A stretch of DNA of 64,000 bases. Source: Nemertoderma westbladi. Lineage: Eukaryota > Xenacoelomorpha > Nemertodermatida > Nemertodermatidae. Shown here in pieces: positions 56,601 to 64,000 of the stretch. A model generated the notes under the pieces. That model made no database searches, had not been told where the DNA came from, and saw only the letters and a program-made list of their open reading frames with translations. The stretch's first letter is position 1. Every line of letters begins with the position of its first letter. The position numbers were made by a program, and so were the translations under genes. Location: assembly GCA_032718475.1 (NCBI GenBank), contig JAUCBJ010008936.1, positions 1 through 64,000 on the forward strand, in the 5' to 3' direction.

Positions 56601-56945
56601 AAGAGCCGCTAGTAAATTGGATTTCTTTGAGTGGTTGGTCTGTCCGTGAAGCACAGCTTCAATCTGTTGAAACCATGTTCGAGCGTCTTTGTTGTAAAAT
56701 TCGGGTAATCGAGTTTTTAGAATAATGGCTGTTGGATCACCTCTCCCTGAAGACTCGTCATGACCGGCATCCACAATCTTTTGGAGAATCATGCGCACGG
56801 CCGAAGGATTTTCTTTTTCCAATTCGAGAATTATTTCGGCCTTCACTTTTGGGGGTTCGTAGTTAGGAACGTGAGAATTGAGTTGAACCAGAGTTTCTAT
56901 TAATTCAGCCTTCCGAAATTTCTGAAGTTGTTCGGGTTTCGACAT
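53595..56945 (-). CDS. Gypsy gag-pol: Gag, protease, RT, RNase H
   Basis: 1116 codons from ATG 56945, about 120 nt after the 5' LTR. Gag is at 1-260, followed by an SR-rich linker and a CCHC-like nucleocapsid (CYYHFQFGQDAAKC, 315-328). An asparagine-rich spacer leads to an aspartic protease at about 378-390 (FLVDSGSDFSIV). Two strongly hydrophobic segments follow at about 506-527 and 532-553, an unusual insertion. RT has TKIDLAKAFHQIP (motif A), MPFGLRNAS and GYIDDILIA (motif C, about 769-777). RNase H carries TTDASNYAIGAVI, DRELLAIFSALK, LTDHKPL and a late VADALSR. The frame leaves the coding register near residue 1070 at a run of seven A, so the last about 45 residues are out of phase with integrase. 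Otherwise undamaged. Confidence 0.94.
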   Translation of the reverse strand: MSKPEQLQKFRKAELIETLVQLNSHVPNYEPPKVKAEIILELEKENPSAVRMILQKIVDAGHDESSGRGDPTAIILKTRLPEFYNKDARTWFQQIEAVLHGQTNHSKKSNLLAALPTEIILDAGVNVEDSFNTIKENIISHLADSDERRLRKLLEAQELGDRKPSAIIRQMQRLAPGTGNDQIIRLRFLEILPPTISIVLSTLGDLSLEKLAEIADKMIEQQQSQSTNPCPVAQVSELNILQQSQKLLIESQKLLSDQVAEINAQLKDLSSSRSGRSRYRRTPSRGGYSRNRSQSRGPYRSQSHSRSYDPKGSWCYYHFQFGQDAAKCQPPCNYQMRKGPNNPGNSDNNIGFNANNNNSANNNNEIYSINVKADPVDQFLVDSGSDFSIVPKCYSHLLESTSDNLLTTLTAANSSNIKTYGCGNLNFSIPSLSARKFSWKFIVADVSQPILGLDFLRHYKVNIDCKNGRIFMETRNTNINGINHDSSNYSETFSSASVRKSNKSSIFLLKHILLILLFVASCPFIFISNRSFLSQLFLIFGILLCFVSVIGITSDKSAVGSTGTYKVNFIKATTDMNLYNVQNPQVKNLLCEYKSVFSEISAADPIKHPVKHHIITTGPPCYSKPRRLFGSRLESVRNEFDILLRNRIIERSESPWSSALHTVLKADGSIRPCGDYRNLNKQTVPDNYPMPNMADITDNFRGCTIFTKIDLAKAFHQIPVADEDVNKTSITTPFGMFSYRRMPFGLRNASQSFQRLIDMVLYDVKFAVGYIDDILIASQNPEQHYRDVEAVLERLKRYGLKAKISKCSFFKNEVKFLGYEISKHGVRPIDTKLEAVRNFSEPKTVASLRRFLGTCGFYHRFVPKFSTIAAPLTDLTRNTLKSADIEFTPDERSAFNSLKQALSNAVTLAFPQKDAPIVVTTDASNYAIGAVINQTVNGHSEPLAFYSKKLTPNECQKSTFDRELLAIFSALKHHEWLLGQNITILTDHKPLLNCLNMKNPSPQQARWLSYISEFDSTIKYIAGSENIVADALSRPLAAISLDNFEELSDYQYEDNSLQQFFAKTTLPLKQLKKTAKLFTMTTLVKILDHTYQLNSERKFFTLFTIYLMPVLKKHGN

Positions 56946-57066
56946 TATTACGTTGGTTTTGTACAGTAGATTTTATAGCAGTTTTTAACTAGTGATTGTA
57001 ATAAAAAAATGGTAAATGTTTTTTTAAATATAATTTAGGCTGTTTGTTTTAAGTCCGGGTCACCAA

Positions 57067-57301
57067 TATAAGACTGACTAGTCTCATAAAATAAAAACAA
57101 AGGTTTTCTGTTAACTAGTGAATGAATTTTATTACATTAAGAATAGTGGTATATGATACAATACAAGGCCAAAGGTTAAATGTGTGTTAGCTCCGTGTAC
57201 TGTATGAATACTCATAGTTACATGATAATTAATTATTGATTGCGGTAATTAGATATTGACATATCAATTCTACTGTACACTGTCATATAGTTAGTCTTAC
57301 A
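57067..57301 (-). repeat. 5' LTR of the gypsy element
   Basis: 235 bp, the same sequence as the other LTR. The primer-binding site candidate TGGTGACCCGGAC (minus sense) follows one base after the LTR end. Confidence 0.96.
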
Positions 57302-58146
57302 AGCAGCCATATGCCTCGAGTGGGAAGTGTCTTTGTCGGTGTTACACGCTGCTGCGGCGTTAGAGAGTTTCAGGCAGTTTGCCCTCATCCCAAACGATGG
57401 ATACCAAACCATAGAGCTCTTCCCATTTCTGCATGGTTTGTGGAAGGCCGTGTGGATGCAGGTGTTTAAGCATCTAGTCGGCCCCTTCACCATTCACGGA
57501 TGTTAGCGATCTACTAAATGTTGAATTAGAATCTAAATAATTAATAATGTTTTTAGGAAGGCGTAGGCATTGTCAGGCCATGTATGCCACTATTTTTTGG
57601 TAATGCGTATGTCCCCGCGCAAAGAACAGTGGAGCAAACTTCACTACGGCACACATAATCAAATACACACGATTCCTACGGATACCAATACGCAATATCA
57701 TAATGGCTAAAAGAAACGTGGTGTTGAACTGCAGGAGTGCCACATAGCCGTCATTAGGACAGTTGTCCATAAACTTCTGCAGTTCAACAATAGTTTCAGT
57801 TTCTGAAAGTGTCTCCTTAACTGTTAAGAAAAATTTTCTTAACTGTTCGCTAGCAGTCCCGATTAAAGCAATTTCTACGGCTTCCCATGATTTGTGGTGA
57901 TCGGTGGCTTGTCGACAAGCTGACGGTGGCTTAGCCACCCCTGGCTGATGAATCCATTTGTCGTTGCAAGCAACTCGAACTCAAGCTCCCAAGCAGCTTT
58001 TATCATATTATGTTCCAGGTGTCCAAGACCTGGAACCAGAAGGTATTTATCTGCCCAATTCGGGTTGTCTTTAATTGCGTTTAACATTAGATTCATTGGA
58101 CAGCCGTCCATAACCAGAGTCGCCCATTTCCGAGTGCCATCACTAT
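57302..58146 (-). pseudogene. DUF6589-like gene, exon right of the gypsy insertion
   Basis: The minus-strand exon starts after a strong acceptor (a run of T, then ACAG, at 58147). It encodes DGTRKWATLVMDGCPMNLML, LVPGLGHLEHNMIKAAWELE and, after a frameshift near 57900, SWEAVEIALIG and APLFFARGHTHYQKIVAYM. The PGLGHLEHNM and FFxxxHxxYxxI motifs and the alpha-helical pattern resemble DUF6589 proteins of invertebrates; this is a tentative family call. One frameshift and one UGA show decay. It ends at the gypsy target duplication and resumes on the other side at 52171. Confidence 0.6.
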
Positions 58147-58245
58147 CTGTAAAAAAAATATTTTTAAATATATAAATATAAATTAATTTAAATATATTTA
58201 AAAAGGGCGGGTGCACCCTTTATAAACGACCAAGCTACACTATGT

Positions 58246-58507
58246 GCCGCACACAATGCGACATAAACTAGGTGTCGACAAAATGCGACATACACTAGGT
58301 GCCGACGCTATGCCAACATACACTAGGTGCCGACACAATGCGACATACACTAGGTGCCGACGCTATGCCGACATACACTAGGTGCTGACACAATGCGACA
58401 TACACTAGGTGCCGACGATATGCCGACATACACTAGGTGCCGACACAATGCGACATACACTAGGTGCCGACGCCATGCCGACATACACTACGTGCCGACA
58501 CAATGCG
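58246..58507. repeat. Alternating 27/28-bp minisatellite inside an intron
   Basis: Two alternating units: ACACTAGGTGCCGACACAAT plus GCGACAT (27 bp) and ACACTAGGTGCCGACGCTAT plus GCCGACAT (28 bp). Together they make a 55-bp dimer, about 4.7 copies. Lies wholly inside the predicted DUF6589-like intron. Confidence 0.93.
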
Positions 58508-58598
58508 ATCAAAATTACTCAATCAAAATTTTCATCAATTATCCATAAATAAAACATTGATATGTTTACAATATAAATATTTAAGATTCAAAACCTAC

Positions 58599-58775
58599 CT
58601 GCCAAGTTCTCAAGTTTATTCAGCATTTCCGTTACTTTCTCATAACTACAAGGGTCCTCTGGCAAGGGAGCATGAATATAAATATCAGCCATTGGGGGAC
58701 CAGTTCTTTCGTCAAGTACTCCCCGCATAACAGCTCCATCGATTAGACACTTGTAGGTCGGATCGTTAAAAGGGG
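58599..58775 (-). pseudogene. DUF6589-like gene, upstream exon
   Basis: Minus-strand exon encoding DPTYKCLIDGAVMRGVLDER, APLPEDPCSYEKV and EMLNKLENLA. It ends at a donor CAG|GTAGGT. Joining to the acceptor at 58147 keeps the frame (phase-1 intron of 452 bp). The exon's upstream limit is uncertain. Confidence 0.6.
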
Positions 58776-58900
58776 TGTTGCAGTTCTTATGTTTTATTAT
58801 ATTGCTTGTCCACAGTACCCTCTAAAAGTGGCAGCCCGCATAGGGCCCAGGATCTCGAAAGGGTTAATTTTATAATGAACTTATGTTTAATATTTTCAGA

Positions 58901-59098
58901 CGCAACTACGGATGATCCCAGATCTCAATGCCCTCGACCACTTCAACAACGAGTTAGAATTACACGGAGGGAGATGGTGGTACATCCTCGGCCGGGGTAA
59001 GCCGGCCGAGCCTACCTTGGTCGATGGTGTACCTGAAGACGCCAGAGTTCATATCACGCGAGTGATTCCAGCAGCCCTACTCTACCAATTCAATGTCT
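58901..59098 (+). other. Exon-like segment with a duplicated motif
   Basis: Preceded by TTAATATTTTCAG, an acceptor-like sequence ending at 58900. The + frame at 58912 encodes LNALDHFNNELELHGGRW and ARVHITRVIPAALLYQFNV, then runs into a glycine-rich minisatellite. A related piece lies at 61474-61545. Family unknown. Confidence 0.4.
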
Positions 59099-59099
59099 A

Positions 59100-59352
59100 C
59101 GTGGCCGGGGGTGGCGGCATTGCGGGAGCCGGGGGCAGAGGCGTTGTGGGAGCCGGGGGTGGAGGCGTTGTGGGAGCCGGGGGTGGAAGCATTGCGGGAG
59201 CAAAGGGCCGGAGGCGTTGTGGGAGCCGGGGGCGGAGGCGTTGCGGGAGCCGGGGGTGGAGGCATTGTGGGAGCCAGGGGTGGAGGCATTGCGGGAGCGA
59301 GGGGTGGAGGCATTGTGGGAGCAGGGGGTGGAGGCGTTGCAGGAGCCACGGG
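59100..59352. repeat. 24-bp G-rich minisatellite
   Basis: The unit is close to GGTGGAGGCATTGTGGGAGC plus four bases, about 10 copies. It is open in several frames on both strands because the period is a multiple of three (GGGGIVGA on +, PPAPTMPP on -), so these ORFs are not evidence of a protein. Confidence 0.93.
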
Positions 59353-59369
59353 TAGAGCACCGTTAAGCA

Positions 59370-59775
59370 CCGTTATATACAGACGGTTATATACATATTC
59401 AGAATAATTCTGAGTGGACCATAATTCGTTACAATAAAGAGGCGTGATATATGACCTAAAAAGTGTAAATTTCACAGTGTTAGTGCAATTAATAAATTTC
59501 CTACATAATGTATTTGCGGGTGCGTATAACCCCCTAGTTACATTCTTAATATCATAATCATCGTCTCAACTTTCGTGAATTACATGGCCTAAATAGATAT
59601 ATTTTTCGGTTCTAGAAATTATTTTATCATATAAGTACATTGGTGCCATATCAACTAGGTTACTAGAACGAAAATTGAAAAACATAACTTTCAATTTCTT
59701 TAGGTTAAACATTAATTTTAAAACAAAATATTTCAGAATATCTAATTGCAAATAATGTAGGCCCAACCGCATCAA
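59370..59775 (-). pseudogene. LINE RT C-terminal fragment
   Basis: The minus-strand reading gives LKLMFNLKKLKVMFFNF, KYIYLGHVI, then a UGA, then DDDYDIKNVTRGLYAPANTL, CRKFINC and VKFTLFRSYITPLYCNELW. This matches the thumb/connector of a non-LTR RT (YLGH ... DI.R..R.LYA..N.L.R.F ... LF..Y...LY...LW). One in-frame UGA. It abuts the gag-like ORF. Confidence 0.82.
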
Positions 59776-60992
59776 AAAATCATGGGTCGCAATTGTCCGG
59801 GTCGCAATTGTCCGGACACCGTGGCACGGTAAGGCTCGACCTTAACAACAACACAACCCTCGACAACACAGCCATAAGATTCAAAAAATTGCATTCTGTA
59901 TAGAAATTGAAGTAATTGGTCAACATCTAACGTGACAAAATCATAAAAAATGGACATGCTATTCATTGGCTTCCTATATGGATTACGGGACATTTCAGAT
60001 TTCAGATCTCTCGCCTCACGCTCCTCTTGCTCCTTCCTCTCTATTTCCTCGCACTCCCTAAAGCTTTTCACGACCTTCTCAGCTTTCTCTCTATTTTCTC
60101 TAACTAGTTCTTTCTCCTTCTCTAATAGCGCACTCTCTTCCTCTACCTGTCTGTCGAATTCTCTCTGACCTAGCGCCGCCAGATCGAGTTGGCATGCCAG
60201 ATTTATTGCCATCACCCGTTTTTCTTTTGCGGAGGATGTAGCAGACTTATCGGTTGCGACGGATTCCCTCCGCCTTCCCGTCCTACCGACCCTCCCCCGC
60301 CTCCCGGAACTCCCTCCGACCGACGAGACCGAATCCTCGGGGTTAACCTCGGATTCGCCCTTCTGCGGTCTCCTCCAACCCACTAATTTTACTCCCCGGG
60401 CATCGACTAAGTATGGCCCTATGTACAATACACTAGGCTGCATACCCCTACACTCCCATAGTTCAAACAGTTCGCTGGCAACCCCTCTCGCTCTCTCCTC
60501 GGCTAGCTCTCTCTGCCCAAAACGCATCAGGTAGTTAAAATGTTCATTCGACACACCTAGTCATCTTTTCAACTTGACCTGGTCTATCTTGGCCCCTCCT
60601 TTAGTCTCTTTGAGTAACTTCCGGGTCGCGTTGTAGGCCCGTTGAAGTCGATCGCTGACCCCGACGTCCTCGTCGCCGACATCTCCCCTGTCTCTCTGGG
60701 TCCTGCGTCGTACCGGCGGCCCCACCGTCGCCGTTCCGGTGGGCCGTCCGTCGCCTTCGGCCTGTGGCTGGCCGGCGACTTCGGCACGTCGACCGCCGCC
60801 GTGTGTCGACTCGTCTCTCTCTCCTCCCGACTCGTTCTCTAGTTGTAGATGGCTCCCCTCATCCTGGATTGCCGGATCGCCCGTTGTCGGTAAATTCGGC
60901 GTCGCGGGACGGTTCCATTGCGTCGCGGCCTCGCGGATCGTTAGATCGCCGTCCGGGGTCCGTGGCGGTGTCGTTTCCCCTTCTCGACTCAT
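59772..60992 (-). CDS. Gag-like ORF with an in-frame UGA in readthrough context
   Basis: One continuous frame of 407 codons broken only by UGA at 60563-60561. The upstream part (143 aa from ATG 60992) is proline-, arginine- and glutamate-rich and probably disordered. The downstream part has a GWRRPQKGE...basic stretch, then a long charged coiled coil (EEESALLEKEKELVRENREK and more) and a short globular end. The stop is followed by CUAG, the strongest known metazoan readthrough context (UGA CUA G). No AUG lies just after the stop; the next segment would need GTG. Coiled coil plus basic tract suggest a retroelement Gag or a gag-like accessory protein, but I recognise no domain. Codon composition is GC-rich on both sides of the stop. 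A plain nonsense mutation in a dead copy is the alternative. Confidence 0.6.
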
Positions 60993-61706
60993 CTTTGTAG
61001 TTACCTGGTGATGACTTACTAGCTTGTTAGGCAGCAGTTGCTCTAATTACTGTGACGGGATCCACTGAGGATCCCGGTTTATCCGGTTTTGGTTTCTAAT
61101 CTACGCATCCCTGCCGTGTGTGAAAGGTAGAAAGAGTTCTGAGTTATTGATTGATCGGTGTATATGGGTCCAAGGATGTAATATAATAAAATGATAATAG
61201 CACGAATAGTTGATGTTTGATGCAGTGTACCGGTAAATGATATATATTGTTGATAGTAGACGGAGACGGTAATTAGAGTTCCGCTACTGTCCTAACTAGT
61301 TGACTTACTACAAGTGAATGAATGATACCGTGAAACGGTAATATATTGCACCGGTTGGCCGCATTACACTACTCAGTACTCAGTCGATGCTTTCCCCCCA
61401 TTGGCTAATAACACACTTGTCGCCCTTCTACCTCCCTTGGAGTGTTTCCCTTTACCCCTGCTATTCCCTCTCTCAATGCCCGCGACCATGTCAACGAGTT
61501 GGAATTACACAGAGGGAGAGGGTGGTACATCCTCCCCGTGAGTTCTTTCTACATAACAACATTATCCTGTTATGGTACTCCAGCAGTTTTGTATTTCGAA
61601 TTGGAAGAAGAGGCAACATTAAATCTTGCTGCTACACTCTTGGAGTTAAGAAGATAAATATTGCTGCCGCATTATACAATATGACATTTGACATGATATG
61701 ACATAT
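60993..61706. other. Upstream flank of the gag-like ORF
   Basis: GATACCGTGAAACGGTA near 61325 is a 6-bp hairpin. At 61474-61545 a block (CTCAATGCCCGCGACCATG and following) resembles 58917-58995, both reading LNA.DH.NELELH.GR on the + strand. Otherwise non-coding. Confidence 0.4.
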
Positions 61707-62374
61707 GGGGCCGTCCAAGTATGACGTCAGCACTTTAGGGGGGGGAGGGGGGTTGGGAAAATCTGATGACGTGCTGATGAGGGGAGGGGAGGGGGTCAGC
61801 CAAAATCTGACGTCAGCATGTTCATTTATAGGTGCTTGAAGAGATATAGCAGAAGAGTAAATAGCTTGCCTATTTTAATTGTTCGAAGCCCCCGAAGGCC
61901 CTTAGCACGACCTTCTGTTTCAGTTACCAGTCACCATCTTTCAGTGATTAGGACGCGTGCTACTGGGGTACTGAGGTACTGGGGTTCGCCTGAAAATGAA
62001 ACATTAATCCTAAGCTAATGATTGTTAAAGACTGCAGTACTGGTTCATTTAGGCCTATTATTAGCTTGTTTGTTTATTATCATTCATAAACTGCTGTCAC
62101 ATCAGGTAGAAGTATGTAAACGATAGGCTATCCTACTACAAATCTATACCTTCCTATATAGATAAGCTATGTAACTACAGCCAGCCCCCGTGCACCCCCC
62201 CCTCCAATGCAATATAATACCTTTATCCTGCTGATAATATTTTATTACAAATTTTTTTTTAATCTGATTTAGGGGGGGGGGGGGGGTCAACGCCTATCTG
62301 ATGACATCTGATTTAGGGGAGGGAGGGGGTCAACATTTTGGGGAAAAGTGCAGACGTCATACTTGGACGGCCCC
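61707..62374. mobile_element. 668-bp non-autonomous DNA transposon with terminal inverted repeats
   Basis: GGGGCCGTCCAAGTATGACG at 61707 is the reverse complement of the right end at 62374. The repeats extend about 30 bp with one or two changes (GTCAGCACTT against GTCTGCACTT). A TAT target duplication lies at 61704-61706 and 62375-62377. G-rich subterminal tracts with TCTGATGACG-type repeats lie inside both ends. No transposase inside. Confidence 0.85.
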
Positions 62375-63030
62375 TATGACATTGAGTATAATAGATAAAT
62401 TGAGTAGGACATAGAAGCCATTGACTCCAATGCTGTAATACCTGTTATTAATATAGAATAAGAACACTTGACTTGCCCGTGGAAAATGTAGATAGTGATT
62501 GAATTTATATTGTATTTTGGCATAACAAACGATGAATATTTAGCGCCACCCTCCATTATTGGGGAGGACATAGCATCCATTGTCTCCGACTCTGTAATAC
62601 CTGTTATTAATATATAGATGAACACTTGACTTGTCCGTGGGAAATGTGATATGGGAAATCCTATGTTGTATTTTGGCATAAGAAACATGGTGTATTATTG
62701 ACATGAAATATTTTTTGTCTCGGGCGGTGGGTATTATAAATTTACTATTGTGACAGATGAGGGAGCTTGTGTGACACCTTGTGACAGAGATGGGAGGGGG
62801 GGGGGGGGATGTATCAAACATCGGGGAAATTTGCTTGACTTACTTTATGAATGTCCCCATACTTATCATGGGACAACTATTTCCTCTTTCTTATATATTT
62901 ATTTTTGCAGATCTAATCTGTCGCTTATTAATTGATATGACGATTTTTGCTACTCAGTATATTGAAATGTAATGAGTAATTTTTTATGATATTTTAATTA
63001 TATTTTTTTTTGGTTAATTATATTTGCAGG
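62375..63030. other. AT-rich stretch with a diverged duplication
   Basis: 62420-62530 and 62570-62690 are diverged copies (shared ACTCTGTAATACCTGTTATTA-like text, GAACACTTGACTTG, ATTTTGGCATAA). G-run at about 62796-62809. Confidence 0.6.
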
Positions 63031-63397
63031 TGACGCAATCTGCAACGCAAGCGCAGATGTTACAAGGAATGGGAGGATGTGACGATGAACTTGTCTTACG
63101 GCGCAGTTCACATTTATTGTCTGACTGGACAATTGTCAGACTCGGAAGCTTATGTTCGCCAAGCAGTTTCCCTTGGGTTATGGTGACCCGGGGGACATCG
63201 CAGGCGTTGGAAATGTTGAAGGATTTCGTCATCTACTCCGGTTATCGTCCCAACAGTTTAGCGATTCGGAATCTGTCCTCCATGTTTTTGACATTCTGTC
63301 CCGCGAACAGGCACTGAGTAATACGTCTTTACGTTTGCGGAAATTCCCTGGCATTTGTGCGAATATTAACTCGGTCACATGCGATGAATTCAAATAA
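63029..63397 (+). pseudogene. Exon-like segment, product unknown
   Basis: Follows TTAATTATATTTGCAG, an acceptor-like end at 63028. The + strand reading AVHIYCLTGQLSDSEAYVRQ in one frame appears to continue as YGDPGDIAGVGNVEGFRHLL and SVLHVFDILSREQALS in the 63152-63397 frame, which needs a frameshift near 63175. I recognise no family. It may be a decayed exon. Confidence 0.35.
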
Positions 63398-64000
63398 TTC
63401 CTTGATAAGTCGCGTAATGAAACAGTTAATAACTCAGGGAACGCGCGATTGTTGATGACTCACGTGAAGATAGTCTCGGGAACTAAATGGGGATCCGTGA
63501 GCAACGAACTTAGGAGCGGAGAAAGTTATACAACCTGATAACTAAGTTTGGTAACCCACATCTGTTCCTCACCGTTGCTCCTAACGAAATGGGATCCCTT
63601 GCTGTTTTAAGGTTACTTTATATTTAATAAAAATGGGGGAGGGTGGGTTTGTTAGTTGTACGTAGATTACGAGACACTGTATTCCGGGACATGGTATACA
63701 TTTATTTCTAAAATGTAGGGCGAGCCACAAAGTAAACGAGCATTGCATTAGCATACAGTTTAATTTTAATACATGGTCATAAATCGGCGTTGTATAAGGT
63801 TATGTTTGGATTTCTTATATAAAGATTTGTTGCTAGCACCAAATTTCGTATCCATGACGAAATAGTACAGGTTTGAGATAGTGCTGTTTTAAATGATTTC
63901 ATCGGATTCAGGTGATAATATATCAATATATATTTGCTTATTTTTAAAAATTTGGTGCAGGCACAACAATTTTAACCCGAAAAATATAAGTTTGAAAACT
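63398..64000. other. Non-coding end of window
   Basis: GGGCGAGCCACAAAG at about 63718 is a member of the GGGGCGAGCC repeat family seen at 11.5-13.1 kb. GGATCCGTGAGCAACGAACT near 63490 and GTTGCTCCTAACGAAATGG near 63573 form a loose inverted repeat. No gene. Confidence 0.4.

Larger units (their letters stand above)
52172..57301 (-). mobile_element. Structurally complete Ty3/gypsy LTR retrotransposon
   Basis: A 5.13-kb element with two 235-bp LTRs that look identical or nearly so. On the minus strand the LTR begins TGTAAGAC and ends GTCTTATA. The target duplication AGCAG lies at 52167-52171 and 57302-57306. Next to the 5' LTR (minus sense) TGGTGACCCGGAC is the primer-binding site candidate. 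Next to the 3' LTR AAGAAAGGGAG is the polypurine tract. The internal region holds a long gag-pol ORF and an integrase ORF one frame apart. Near-identical LTRs point to a recent insertion. Confidence 0.95.

Noticed and set aside
59077-59475. Proline-rich (-) and glycine-rich (+) proteins in the 59.1-59.4 kb ORFs
   Set aside because: They are products of a 24-bp minisatellite open on both strands; there is no independent evidence of coding.
59772-60992. Two separate genes on either side of the UGA
   Set aside because: They share one frame with only two codons between the stop and a GTG; no ATG or spacer supports a second gene start.

Overview
The window is nuclear DNA of an invertebrate animal. 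BEL/Pao retrotransposons, which are restricted to metazoans, are present, along with Ty3/gypsy, piggyBac, pogo-like and PIF1-helicase elements and several non-LTR retrotransposon fragments. Splice-site-like GTAAGT and polypyrimidine-CAG signals occur. The background is AT-rich with scattered homopolymer G/C runs. I cannot name the phylum. Almost all the coding potential belongs to mobile elements. The best candidate for an ordinary host gene is a small intact cysteine-rich secreted protein at about 14.2-14.8 kb. A spliced DUF6589-like gene at 51.8-58.8 kb is broken by a retrotransposon.

Layout. 1-1.1 kb: 3' end of a BEL/Pao pol on the + strand. 1.86-5.57 kb: a 1235-codon ORF on the same strand with a DEDD exonuclease-like domain and three CCHC zinc knuckles, accompanied by four copies of a 17-bp palindrome. 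7.9-10.1 kb: a LINE in two opposite-facing pieces, as twin priming produces. 10.3-11.1 kb: a pogo-containing element with an inverted partner at 47.3-49.3 kb. 15.7-18.3 kb: a LINE tail and a 55-bp satellite. 19.4-21.6 kb: more LINE remains. 22.9-23.8 kb: an array of perfect hairpins. 24.2-26.8 kb (-): a second exonuclease-like zinc-knuckle ORF of 860 codons. 28.1-32.9 kb (-): a long BEL/Pao gag-pol ORF. 32.9-35.1 kb (+): a BEL gag fragment fused to a polypurine tract and a candidate LTR. 36.8-37.6 kb: dead piggyBac. 43.2-46.5 kb (-): a decayed PIF1 helicase fused to a GIY-YIG nuclease. 52.2-57.3 kb: a structurally complete gypsy element with 235-bp LTRs and a 5-bp target duplication, inserted in the DUF6589-like gene. 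59.4-61.0 kb (-): a LINE fragment and a gag-like ORF interrupted by a UGA in classic readthrough context. 61.7-62.4 kb: a 668-bp terminal-inverted-repeat element.

The most novel feature is the pairing seen at both ends of the first half of the window. Two divergent BEL/Pao pol genes are each followed, on the same strand and 0.77-1.25 kb downstream, by a member of one homologous ORF family. The shared features are a YDNEG motif (DxE), a K(V/I)GS...D motif, a YxxxE motif, then CCHC knuckles near the C-terminus. Each ORF also has its own dispersed palindromes or hairpins. This could be an extra nucleic-acid-processing ORF in the env position of a BEL lineage, or an independent element that repeatedly neighbours BEL. 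Candidate LTR edges in the sequence support both readings, and the findings give the test that would separate them.
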